Shown here piece by piece: positions 23,646 through 35,621 of a stretch of DNA of 64,000 nucleotides. Source of the stretch: Luscinia megarhynchos (taxonomy: Eukaryota > Chordata > Aves > Passeriformes > Turdidae); contig CM067592.1 in the NCBI GenBank assembly GCA_034336665.1, positions 55,542,473-55,606,472 on the forward strand, written 5' to 3'. Numbering within the stretch: position 1 is the first letter of the stretch; every line of letters begins with the position of its first letter. A model generated the notes under the pieces. The model saw nothing but the letters and a program-made list of their open reading frames with translations. It was not told the origin of the DNA and did not search any database. Position numbers and translations under genes: made by a program.

Positions 23646-26600
23646 TAAAAAAATCAGAGCAATCAAATTTTTTTTTTTGACGGTGTTTCCTAAATATCAT
23701 ATTCCTTGAAAGTTTTGTCTACAAGGAAGGCACAGAACATGGGAATTTATGGATTGCTGTACTGAACCAGATCAGAGTAATTTAGTTTTGATGTTTATTG
23801 TGAGATAAAATAAACAAGAAGTAAAAGAGAAACAACTTCCCAGCTTCCAATTCTTTCAGAATGAGCCGTTTTGGTACACTTTTGCTGAGTGCTGTGGCAG
23901 TTCTCTTGCACTGTAGGGGCTGTTTCCATCCCTACATGTTAAATGTGTTGTCTGAGAGGCACTGTCACTGCTGCTGCTTGGCATGGTGGGTCCATTTGGA
24001 GCTGGTACTGTTTTTATGGGACACAAGCCACCCCTGCACCCCTCCTGCCACCAAAACCATGCAAACTTAGTGTATTCCATGTCTAGCCTCCTTCAATGAC
24101 ACTTTCAAGATTTACTATTAAAGCAGTATTTATCGCACAATCTTCATAATCAACAAAAAAGAATTTGCCACATCAAAATCAAAATAACGTCATTGTAACA
24201 CTGAATAAAAATGGCCAATTCACACAAAATCTACTCCTCATCCCTTCAAAATTGGAACAACCAAAATTTCCCACCATCATTTTGCTCTCTAGCAGTGGTC
24301 CATCCATGCTCTCTGCCCTTTATGTCTCCCAGTTACTGTACTTATCTCAAAATACTTGAGCCTCCCCCATGTTGGGTATTGAAAAGTTCTCTGGTATGTT
24401 GATCCTGATGCAGGGTTTCCATCGAAGCTGCTCTATCACTCTTGCAAAATCATGTAATATTTTTCCTACTTCTCTTGTATTTTTGAAATATTATATCTTC
24501 AGCCCTTAATCATCTGTAAGTTCTGAAAAGCTGAAATTATCTCATTGGATCATTTTGTGCGAAGTTGATACAAATTCCTCTTTGCAAGAGGAACCAGAAG
24601 TCGGTGGAGCTTGTGAGAACAGATAGAGAATAAAGTAGGCAGGTTTGCAGAGTACTGAGTTCTGAGTTAAGAGAGCATAATTAATTATATCTGGAATGCT
24701 GTCAGAGTACTCGATCTCATCCAAATTGAAATGAATTTAACTGAGACCTCACTCATGACACAATGCAGATTTCACCAATTAACTTTAATTTGGAGCTTTA
24801 TCATCTGGTACAGAACCCAGGGTATAAACAAGAGTCTTGGCATTGATGTCGTGGTCAATGGATTGGACTGGACCCTGTGGACAAGATCTGCTTCTAGGAC
24901 AGCAACGTTTGGATGAAAGTTAAGTGGGGTCGAGCAGTAGAATTTTGCCAGCTTGGTTTGTGTTTAGGAGATTTGAACTTCTCTTTAGTATTGAACTTGG
25001 TTCCAAATTACTATTACAGAGAAGGCAATATATCAAAATACCCTAGGCAGGGAAATAGTCATTCCCTTTTACATTTCTGTGATGTGGTAACTTAGTGAAG
25101 TCTAAAGGAGACAACTTCACAGCAGTGGTGGGAACCAAAAATTATTTTTCAGTAAGGTATGTAAGGCACAGTGGGAGACAATATTTGAAATGACCTTCTG
25201 AATGGCTTTGGACCAACACAAAGTGCATAATGATGATGGTGCAGTTACTGTGTTCCACACTGAGCTCCAAAAGAATAATTGTAAGTCGGTTGTGCTTATA
25301 GCATGTTGTTTATACAACACATTTTACAAGTGAACAATAAAAATCTACATTCTCAACTTTATTAAAAAGTAAAATCAACTTCATGAGGCTGTAGTGTTGA
25401 CCCAAAACATATGGCCAAATAATAAAACAGAACAGAAAACTAATTTAAAAGGCCTAATGTACCATGCTGTGTTGTGTAGAATACTTTATAAAGTTTTAAG
25501 TGAACTGTGAAAAGTTTATACCTATTTTCCGACTTCTCTCCAAGAGAAATTCTGACCTAAGGTTAGCTGCAACTGTGTTATAATAGGAGTAATAAAATAG
25601 ACTTTTCTAAGTACAGTTTTAAATCTGAAATCTTGCTTGTGTTTTTGACTATAGCAAAAATAAGTATATTTTAAAGAAAATTCACCAATTGAAAATTAAA
25701 ATATAGAAAACTATTATGAAAATGTAATATTATAAGGATTTATTAAGCAACCATAAAAAATACACATATCACACTATTTCTGTACATGCATATCTCCAAA
25801 CTGTAAAGTGGTTTGATATTTTAAGTCATATACTTGCAATGAGTGCTATGAAAGAGAGCATCTTAAATCTGCTGTAACAATCTGGTTTGGTTTATGTTGG
25901 CAAACCAAGTCTACAGTCAATATTTGTGGACTTCAGCTGAGAATTCAATTTGCAGCCCTGACAGCTCTCGGTGAAAAATAAAAGGTTTGTAGCAGAATGA
26001 TCATCAAAAGTTCTTGGAACTAGCTCCCTGGGGTATTATAGCAAGCTACCAGCATTTTCCACACAGAGATAGCTGGATGTTGTTGAAAAATAAAGATTTG
26101 GTTTCACTGATGCTCAGGCTCTAGCTTTATTGGCATGCTGTATCTGCTGTCTGCTGTGCAAGCCCTGCAAGGAGATTCAGAAAAGATTTTTTACAATATC
26201 AAATACATTAACATCCATATCTAAGCTGATCAGATACTCTCAAAGAAATTAGAAGTATGGTTTTCCATTTCTTTTCATCTCCTCAAACTGACCATTAGAT
26301 CTTTTACTATATCATAATTCCATCATATATGCTAACAGGCAAAGCCTGACCCTTATTTCTGCTTTTTCTGCTCAGATTCTTTCCTCTTTCATCACACTCC
26401 TGCTCTACCTGATCTTTGAGGTTACTGAGAACTATGCACACCTTAGGAAGCTAATTTGATATTTGGTTCATGTGACAATTGATGCTAGACCTGCCAAATG
26501 TCCACTTTGCCTATTGTTAATTCCAACCCCTTCTCAGCACTATCTTCTACCTGTCAACACTATTTGTCTTTGAAAGCATTCTAATGACTTTCTGAGGCAT

Positions 26601-26804
26601 TGAGAAAATTTGTGTTATTAAGGAAGCACCAGTGACACACTAGAGAAAAGCCTTCTTTCAAAAGTCAGGCTTTTCCCTGTGGTGCATTTCTTGGCAGGTT
26701 TTGAACTAGGGTGTGCCTTCCAGAAAGCTTCAAATTCTGCCATTTGCAACCCTCTCATCATTGTAAAGAACTGAGCAGTAAGTCTGCCACTGCTTATTAT
26801 TTAC

Positions 26805-27038
26805 TCAAGTAGCCCAGAAACCAGACCAACTTTCAGAGCAGACTTCATCTGAGTATTTGACAAAACACTGATTTGACTGGACTTCATACAGCATCACTGC
26901 TCCATCTGTTATTTGTACACCACATGGTGCTGGCACCCCTGGCCAGGCTCTCCCCACCACAGCTGAGTACAGCTCTATGACAGAGACCTGAATGCTGCTC
27001 ACCCACCTGTTATGAAATATCTCCTTTTCCAGCTCCAA
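26805..27038 (-). other. GC-raised open stretch, possible exon or old insert
   Basis: On the minus strand 77 codons starting with ATG stay open inside AT-rich surroundings. The product has a balanced, globular-looking composition (for example VSVIELYSAVVGRAWPGVPA and VMLYEVQSNQCFVKYSDEV). An AG just before GTGGGTGAGC at about 27011 could act as an acceptor. I recognise no family. It could be an exon, a fragment of an old insertion or chance. Confidence 0.2.
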
Positions 27039-28976
27039 AAGTCACAGAAACTCTGGTTTACAGGAGAGCTTGATGCCCGTATTTTTCTTCCAGTATGTAA
27101 AACTAAAATTAAATACATGATTTGAGCAGTCTGCCATCCATATTTCCATCTTCATTTTGGAATTTTTTCCCCACTTAGGGAATTACTTTGTTGACCCACT
27201 TCAAAAGAGTGGGACTCAAGGTGTGTTAAGCTAGTTCTCTGAAAATGACACTTAGACACAGAATCCAGCTGAAGAGTCCTTGCCTAAAAACAACTCCTCA
27301 GCTTCCAAAGACTTATTTTATATTCCATAATTTACTGAATCCATAGGCAAACATTAACCACAGACAGATTATTGATCCCCTTTAAGGAATTGTGTTTTTT
27401 ACATAAGTTAACTGCCCACTTCATAACAAATGTATTGAGCCTGACCCCTACATATAATGATTAGAAGTAAAAATATGCAGAGTTGATTAATTTCTATGTA
27501 AAAATAATCAATAATTTATAGAAAGCATTTTGAGAGAGGTTAAACTGCAAATCTTTTTTCATTAAAAACTTAAATATCATCAAAGCTGATATGTGAGAAT
27601 AAATAAAGGTCACTTGCTGGGAGACTGAAAATTATATCCTGATACTGGTGAAAGAGAAGATCTGTGAAGATACAGAGACTCAGGCATCAATAGCATTGGC
27701 CTTCTGAGAGTACAAAGCCCTTCAGATGTCAAGTCGAAAGCAAATGAGAGCAGATGGAGGCCAAAGATATTGGAAAGAGGAATTTCAAAGGAAGACAAGG
27801 GAGTGTCAGCTCATCACTCGGAAAGATCAGGTAGATAGTACGAGACAAGGATCTCTGAGTAAAAGGAAAAAGAACATGGAAACTGCAATTTTATTTTTCT
27901 TTAACACTTTTTTTACATTTAGATATATTATAAAGTGGTAGTTCTTCCATATGTTTGCCCGCTGCTAAATCCCAAGAATCCCTCCAGTTGCTCACTTGAA
28001 ACTTTTCACACTTTAGTAAAATTTTTATCAAAAAGCATATCTGTCTTAATACCATAAATATAAATGGAATCCCTGGTCAGATTATGTTTTCGTTTCTTAC
28101 CCTATACTTTCATAGCTTACCATTTGTAATGGCTTCCTTCTCAAAATGAAATGAAAAAAAAATATAGAATAACTTGTAGCCTAATTTTAATGATCTGAAA
28201 ATGAGACGAACAGTAAACAGTTTTAACACAGTGCAATTAAACAATAATTCATTTCTAAATAAAAAAAAATTTCCCTGAAGTTTCAACTCCATCTATTGTA
28301 TTCAAACATTCCTCAACCACGTTTAGTAAAAAATATTATGGATTTTGCTACCAGTTCTCTCATTCCCCCCTCTTTCTAATAAAAAGGAACAAAGTTTTTT
28401 TTTGCTTAATTAGAGTCTCAATGTCTTTACTAAGAAGAACACACAGAATAGGACTTCAAAATATTTATAACTATTTATTTCCAAGGCTTACAAGAACTCC
28501 AAAAAGAGGATTTAGATGGGTAATGTGGGGCTTGATGTGGCAGCTGTTGAAATCCGAATAAATATTATAGGAGGTCTACTCGTTTTGGACAAGGTGTCTC
28601 TTGAGTGATAACTGGGAAAGCAATATGGGGATTTTGCATCTGGCTAAGTGTAAAAGCCCTAATTGTATTCTCCCTTTTATGGCCAAATCCTTTCATGTCC
28701 TAGAAGGTTCAAGGTGTTGAGGGTTCCTGTGCAATGCTTGTATTGTGCAGTGAAATACTGCTTCTGCCCCACTGTTTTTATTGGCATTCATCTCCTTGTC
28801 CTAGCATTAGCCTGTTGGAGCAGTTTTGGTTTTATAGCTGCTAGGCAGCTCTCCTCATGTGTTGGTTTTCTAAGCCTGCTTTCCTTATCTTACATCTCTC
28901 TGCAGAAGCTATCAATCTCTATCAGATTCCAAGACATTGTGCACAAACCTTTTAATTTCTCTGTTCCCTGCACTGA

Positions 28977-29021
28977 AAAAAAACCCAAAAACAAACAAAC
29001 AACAACAACAACAACAACAAC

Positions 29022-29053
<32 letters not shown>

Positions 29054-29056
29054 AAA
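28977..29056. repeat. (CAA)n and (AAAAC)n A-rich repeat
   Basis: About eight CAA units are followed by AAAAC units and A runs. Confidence 0.95.
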
Positions 29057-32010
29057 CAAGTGGCAAAAAGAAAAATGTTACACTCAACCAGAAATGAATT
29101 TTCATTACAGTGTTAAAATTCTCCAGAGGTGTCTGGGAGAGAGAGACATATGTGAGAATGTGTGCATTTATATGTGTAAGCTACCAAATAGGAAAGATAA
29201 ATAACATAAATAACTGTGCTTCTTCTCTGAAAGCATTATTTTACCCACTCCCAAATATTGCATGGTATTTCTTTTTGAGAATCAGATACATCCATTTCAA
29301 AGCAAGACTGACCTCTCTTCTGAATACAAATTACTTTTGGGAATGCTAAAATAATTTGTGGAAACTTTAATGACTTAAGCCTGAGTTCTGTGGTAACTAT
29401 ATATCTAGTCTGAGCTTTCAGAAAAACTTACTGCAACATAGTGTTGGGCTGGTTTTTCTTTTTTATGCAACAGAAATATCTCTCCCAAGGGATTTTAAAT
29501 GGATGAAGAGCAGGTGTTTTGATTTGATGGTAAATTGGTAAGCTTATTACCTTCAAAATTAACACCAGCTATAACCAGAAATCATCCCACTTCAAAATAT
29601 AGAGTATGAAACAACAACACAGCAGTCTTAATACTGAAATATCATAATTTCAAGTAAAATGAATGCAAAAGTTAGTCAATCTGTGCTAATACGTATATAT
29701 ATAGTTATTGCTTAATACAACATTTGTGAATTCTTTCTTCCCAGTAACTTCTTAGACCTCAATTAAAGGTGGTAAATGGAGATTAAAAACAATGTTAGTA
29801 GGTTTTTATGTCCCTTACTGTTTGATGAGACAAATTAAGTTTTCAGTGTGCTCTACATGGGTGAAAGCCATTATGCATCAGAGAATTGTGTCCAAATCTG
29901 ATCAAAGTCTGGTAAGAACTTATATTCAAAATTTAAAATTACAACTTCACAGATAGGCCACTTCCCTCTACCTTCTCCTCCCCTAGCTGTTACTCCTCTA
30001 GCTATTGATGCAGGCTTTGTTTATTAACTCATCATTTGAAATGGATTCCTCATTCAAAACCACACTCTCTTGTCTGCTCCAAAAAACCATGAGACACCAA
30101 GTCATAGGAAAAAAAGCACATTTTTTGTAACAAAATTACCATTTTGAAATATCAATTCCATTAACTTTTAATGAGGGAAAGTGAGACCATTTTCTGTTTT
30201 ATTCATATAAAAGCCAAATTCTGTGTTGAAAAAACCCCTTAATATATGCAGTTTCTCTTAATTCTATGAAAATTTCAAGGATAACCAAAGAAATCATGAC
30301 AAGTCCACTCTTTAGGAACAGTATGTGTCCTGTCTCAAACAGAGACAGTATGTTGTATAATCAGTATAAGAAGAATGGAAAGATCAGTATGAATATAGTG
30401 AAGAATACTTTTCTTTTTACAGAGTGTGGTTTGACACATACAATTAAGTAATCAAGTAAACAAAAAATTCCTGAGCTAAATATGCTTACAGTATAAAATA
30501 ATAGGCTGAGGCTAGTTTCAGTAGATTAGAATCAGTGCAGTATGAGTAATATTAAGCCAGTTATGGGTAATCTGTTCTTGCTGTGTTTTGAACCACAAAC
30601 CTGTGTTATCAGAAAGTTGTGTTTCAGCACACACCATGTTTTCACATAACAAAAGGGCATGCCTTCACCTTTCATATAAGCAAAAGATTAATTTTATAAA
30701 GTGAATAGATTTAACCTTAATAAAAGAGACAAGACGTTTTCATTATCTTAAAGTTGTCACTTTTTTCAAATTAAAGGTACAGTACAAACTTCTTTTCAGT
30801 ACTCCATTCAATATGTCAGTCTTTTGTCAGGTGTAAAATTTTTACTCAGATAGATAAATATTCTCAGGTCCATGATGAGGATATTAATGAAAAAAGTATT
30901 TTCCACTGCCGTGATCAAGGTATCTTAGGAATTCACTAGCTCCTGCTTCCTTAAGTATCCACAAAGTTTGTGGGGCTTTTTTCCAGTTTTTTCTCCTCCA
31001 CCCTGAATACCACGGCCTGTTTTTCACCTTGTTGCTCTACTTGTTAAGGAGAAATCAGATGTGTAAGATGTACAGAAACATTCTGATGACCTTTACAATT
31101 AAAAATCTAATTATTTCTTGAACTCTATTTGCATTCAGCTGGAATTCTCTCCTACTGGTCCACAAGGCAGCATGTCAGGTAGGACACTGATGAAATGTTC
31201 TGATTATTCTATTGCTCTAGAATACCAACCAACCAACACCACTGAAAATGCAGAAACAAAAAACTGCTGGAGAAAAAAAATCAAACCACATATATTTTAC
31301 AGATAAAATCTTGGAAACTGCTTTAATTCCTCTGGGTAGAATCCCTACTATTTTTATAAATGCTGCAGTGTATTTCTGCATGAAAATATAAGCATTTTAA
31401 TTCAGTTCTTTCACAGGAAAGGACTCTAAAAAAGCAGAATTAAATGCATTAGAAATGTACAGTCAGATTTCAAGGGTATTGTTGGTACAGCTCCACTAAT
31501 TTCTTTCACTAAGTTGCCTCTCAAAATGGTAAGGAAACGAAAGGTTACTAAACTAGAACTTTTGAATTGAGAGTCAGTTAAATGCCAACATCAACAACCA
31601 ATCTCTCAAAGCAGTAGTGCTGCCTCTGTCTGATCTCAGGAAGGAGGCTGTGTGAAAATTTACCCTTCTAAAATGCAAAGTGACACCATGGTAGCAAAAT
31701 CAGAAAACCAACATATTTAGAATACAGCAGCAGCTTTTGGACACACACCGTGATACCCCTAACTACTACATTCAGGTATTTTCACATCCCACAAGATGTC
31801 TTTGCCTTTCAGTACATACTCTCAGATAAGTGTGCTTAAGCTAATGGCCACAGTAGCTCAGATGAAAATGTCATTCCATTGAAGTCTAAACACATTTCAC
31901 CCTGCCGGTGAAAAAGGGAAAATTTCTGTCCTAAATATCCCTCCTCTTTATGTTTGTTATTGATAAAATATCCTTTTATAAAGTTCTTTGTTGCTTTTGT
32001 TGGCTGCTTT

Positions 32011-32036
32011 TTTTGGTTTGGTTGGTTGGTTGGTTG
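32011..32036. repeat. (TTGG)n microsatellite
   Basis: GGTT units repeat about five times between T runs. Confidence 0.9.
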
Positions 32037-34373
32037 TTTTTTCTGGGGTGGGGTTATTTTTTAAAAGAGAGACTCCATTTTTTTTAAGAATGCAATGAAA
32101 ATGTGTATCTGATGGAATACAAACCCAGTCCTATTGTAAACACCATGCAGCTGATGCTCACTTGTGTCCATTGATGTTATTGCTCTTCAGCAATTCAGAA
32201 AGTATTTGAAATCTGATTGAAAACTGTGACTTCTTTTCTGCTCTCTGCTGTTCTTTGCACTAATAAGTCATGCTTTCCTTGATTGTCAGGCAGGCCTCAG
32301 GACATCAACCATTTTTGTGTCCTTTTCTGATGACTGAATGTCATTAGCAAGTAAAACTAAATAAATCTGAGATACTATTTTGTGAGTGTTGTACATGGCT
32401 ATTTATACAGGCAATTCAAGTAGCTCTGTTGAATGGATATCACACCCAGACACTTTGAAAGAGGCTATAAATAAAGATACATAAAAAAGGAGACACTTTG
32501 GACTCCAGTAGACCTCTCTTATGAACTCTCCACAGTCATATGTCTAATTCCCAAATATTATTTTTAAGGACTATAAAGTGTACAAAGATTTTCTTACAAA
32601 ATACATATTTGATGAATCTGTCAGGTGAATGCATATCATATAAAAAATGTAAGTGTGAATTTAATGGTAAGGGAGCTTGAGCTATTTCCACTTCCCTCAC
32701 TAGCTATTTCTTCTCCATCCCTTTTGGCAGCTGTTTACATTAGGGGAGATTTAATCTGGTCAGGGAATGTATTCACAGAATCAACTTACTTAATTCACAT
32801 TCAACAGCCCTGTGCTTGTTTGAGGAAAATTACACTTCCATTCCATTCCAGGAGAGAAATTATCTTCCCACCTGGAAGTTTAAAGGAAAACACTGTTTAA
32901 ATGAAACTGGTATAAAGTGATAGTATCCAAGATTGATTTTGATTCATTGTCAAAAGGGAGATGTAGCAAATACGGTTCCATGGGAGTCTCCATGAACTGC
33001 AGGCAGACATATAAATATATGCTCCAATAAAGTACATATCTCAATGCAAATATAGCATATTTCCTCAGCAATAATCCACAGAATATATACAGTCCATTTA
33101 CTGGTTTTGCAGATTCTATCAAACCATTAAGGTTCAAGACCAGAACTAGCAAGAAAGGGTTTAGAATTCAAAATAATTTGAGAAATCAATCTAATTTATG
33201 CAGGAGAGTAATAAGAACAGGAGCAAATTTCTAAGGTAAGCTCAGATAATCTACAACACAAATAGGAATGCAGTGCAGGAAAACTGCAGTTTATGATTAA
33301 TAACAAGCAGAACATAACTCAGGCCTGTCATGCTGTTTAAAAAACTGTAAGAGCTAAAGATTTTTGGTATTTCTGCTGAAAACTGAAGTTCAAGGAAGAT
33401 ATTAGGCAACTGGTTCCAGAGAGCAGCTATGGAATAACAGAACAGCTGAAGAAGAGGTGAAGAAGTCTGAGTTTCTCCAAAGACTAAATAGAAGCTTCAG
33501 AGATGAATGGTGTATATCGTGCTTCATGACCACTGAGGTTCGGACAAGAAAAAACAAAGCAAAATTGCAGAAAGAAAGATTTTTCAATGGGGTAGCCACC
33601 ATCCATGTCATAAAGGGTTTTTCTCTAAAATACTTAGTTGAAGCAAGTATTGGACTATGGTTCACCAAAGCTTTTGGAAACTACTTAGCCAGAGTTGCAA
33701 TTGACCTCGTTAATCCTCTGTTGGACTTTCTCCAGTCTCTCTTGTTTTCCTACATTCTGTAACATGATTTCCTTTGTTCTCCATGACACGTAAGAAAGGT
33801 TTGGTTGCAAAAACAGTCCAAGAAAACCCAGAAGGATTATCTAGTGTATTGCAAGGTATAGAAAAAGACCTTGAATTTTTTATCATTGAATGGTAATGGT
33901 TTTTATGAATTAGTTTTAAAGTGTATAAAAATTATATAATATGATTTGCCTTTTGAGATAATAAAACAATATTTGGCAGGCTTTGATTCAAGAATTTTCC
34001 TGTTCTGCAGAGAAGATCATAAAATGTACTTTTCTCTCATTACATAAATTAAAATTCACTCCTTTTATCTGCCCAATATAGAACCCATCCCTTTGTCGTA
34101 CATAAAAAGAAAGAAAATTACTTGAAAATTAATGATGTCTTTTCTGTGGGATGAATCTCAACTGAATTAATAACAAGCACAAAAACTGAAAACCTTGTTT
34201 TTTGAATCTGGTGTTTCTGAGGAAAAAGATATACAAAATCCTGACAGAAACATGTCTGTTTTCATGTTCTTGTTCTTTGACCCCCGTCTATTTTAAGCAA
34301 ATTTTTGCATACAGGCAGATTATAGATCAGTGAAAATAAATTTGCTGGTAAAATCAAACAGCCTTGAAAATAC

Positions 34374-34840
34374 ATAGAATCAAAGAATCACTGGAGCATA
34401 GAATGGTTTAGCTTGGAAGTGACCTTAAAGATCATCTGGTTCCAGCCACACTGCTGTTCACTAGATCAGGTTGCTCATGGCCAAATCCAATCTGGCCTTG
34501 AACTCTTCCAGAGCTGGGGAATTCACAGCTTCTCTGGGACAAACTGTGCCAGAACCTCACCACTCTCTGAGTAAGGAATTTCCCACTAACATCTAATCTA
34601 AACCTGTCTTCTTTCAGTTTGCCTTTGCCTCTTGCTCTGTCACTATCTGCTTTCCCTTCCACAAGCCCCCTTCAGGCACTGGAGAGATGCAGTGAAGTCT
34701 CCCTGGAGCCTTCTTCTCTCCAGGCTCAACAGTCTCTCAGCCTGTTTTGACACAAGAGATGCTCTGTGCCCCAGATCACCTTCATGGCCATCCCCTGGAC
34801 CCTCTGTAACAGGTCCACATCTTTCTTGTGTTGAGTTGAT
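34374..34840 (-). mobile_element. CR1 LINE 3' end, minus strand
   Basis: AGAATCAAAGAATCA at the left is the CR1 terminal repeat read in reverse. It is followed by GACCTTAAAGATCATCTGGT, GGCCTTGAACTCTTCCAGAG, TTCTTCTCTCCAGGCTCAAC and CAGGTCCACATCTTTCTTGT, the usual succession of CR1 3' UTR and ORF2 C-terminus in reverse. About 470 bp remain, and the copy is 5'-truncated and dead. Confidence 0.92.
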
Positions 34841-34996
34841 ATTTTAAATATAGAGAGAATAAAAGGGATTAAAAAAAAAATTTATATTGAGAAAAGGTTC
34901 CTGTGCTGTAAAATACTACAAAATCTGAAGCTGACTCCCTGAGTTGCCACTCATTGTCGTTGAAACTGTGGAGCTGTGGGTGGCTGTAATATTTAC

Positions 34997-35076
34997 CTCT
35001 TGGTGTAAGAAGAAGCCAGACTTAAGGCAACTATAAGTATCTGTCAGATTCTTAGCTCTTGTGACAGATACTGTCT
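34997..35076 (-). other. Splice-bounded 80-nt candidate exon
   Basis: On the minus strand a good acceptor (TTTATCCTCTCTTACAG) precedes 80 bases open in only one frame, encoding TVSVTRAKNLTDTYSCLKSG and six further residues. A donor of the form AAGAG/GTAAAT follows. Both splice sites are near consensus. The reading frame needs one base from an upstream exon. No protein family is recognised; it could be a noncoding-RNA exon or chance. Confidence 0.22.
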
Positions 35077-35386
35077 CTGTAAGAGAGGATAAATCTGTCA
35101 AACAATGCAGTATTTTATATCATGGACATATATATCAATATATAATGTGATATATTTCTGATCTTGAGCCAGCAATTAGTTTTGTGTGTGGAGGATTTGG
35201 AATAGAGATAAAGAAAAGATAATTCATCCAGAAGGAAAAGAATAATAGAAGCATGGTAAAGATGTAATAAGTGTAAATAACAACCAGGCTGGATTTGATA
35301 CTGATTTATATTTTGTTGTATAAGTATAACATGACTATGAAATGCAATCAGCTCATAAGAATTTTGGGGTTTTTTATACTGATTAG

Positions 35387-35621
35387 AGTAACAATTTGAC
35401 AATGCTTCATCCAAATGCCAGCAACGTCATGGGGGAACTCATCCTGCAGCTCAATAACCAGGTTTGCTACGTGAGGCTCAACATTAACTTGTACAGTGAA
35501 AGAGACTTACAGAACTGCCACACTTTCCCTGTCTGGGGCTGCAGAGCCACGCTTCAGCTCCGAGCACGCTGCACATGTCCATTCAGGAGGCAGAGAGCTC
35601 TTTGGCTCTTGCTGAAAGTAG
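35387..35621 (+). other. GC-raised patch with AG/GT borders
   Basis: This stretch of about 235 bases is clearly richer in G+C than the AT-rich flanks and stays open on the + strand. It runs from an AG after a T-rich run (GGGTTTTTTATACTGATTAG) to a donor of the form GTAG/GTGAGC. The deduced peptide includes MGELILQLNNQVCYVRLNIN and a Cys-containing C-terminal half. I recognise no family. An exon, a conserved noncoding element or an old insertion all fit. Confidence 0.22.

Larger units (their letters stand above)
23646..34373. other. AT-rich noncoding DNA, one exon-like patch
   Basis: More than 10 kb without a recognisable repeat apart from two simple repeats. A GC-raised minus-strand open stretch at 26805-27038 is listed separately. 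A 69-codon frame at 23861-24070 starts with ATG and a hydrophobic LLLSAVAVLL stretch, but nothing else supports it. The frame at 28663-29097 runs into a CAA repeat. A purine-raised patch at 33410-33760 is open for 101 codons on the + strand but resembles no family. Confidence 0.5.

Noticed and set aside
23861..24070. 69-codon frame with a signal-peptide-like start and several Cys
   Set aside because: Short, no homologue recognised, and no splice or promoter context; a hydrophobic start is common by chance in T-rich DNA.
28663..29097. 144-codon plus-strand frame ending in Thr, Lys and Asn runs
   Set aside because: The C-terminal third is the CAA/AAAAC repeat, and the rest has no support.
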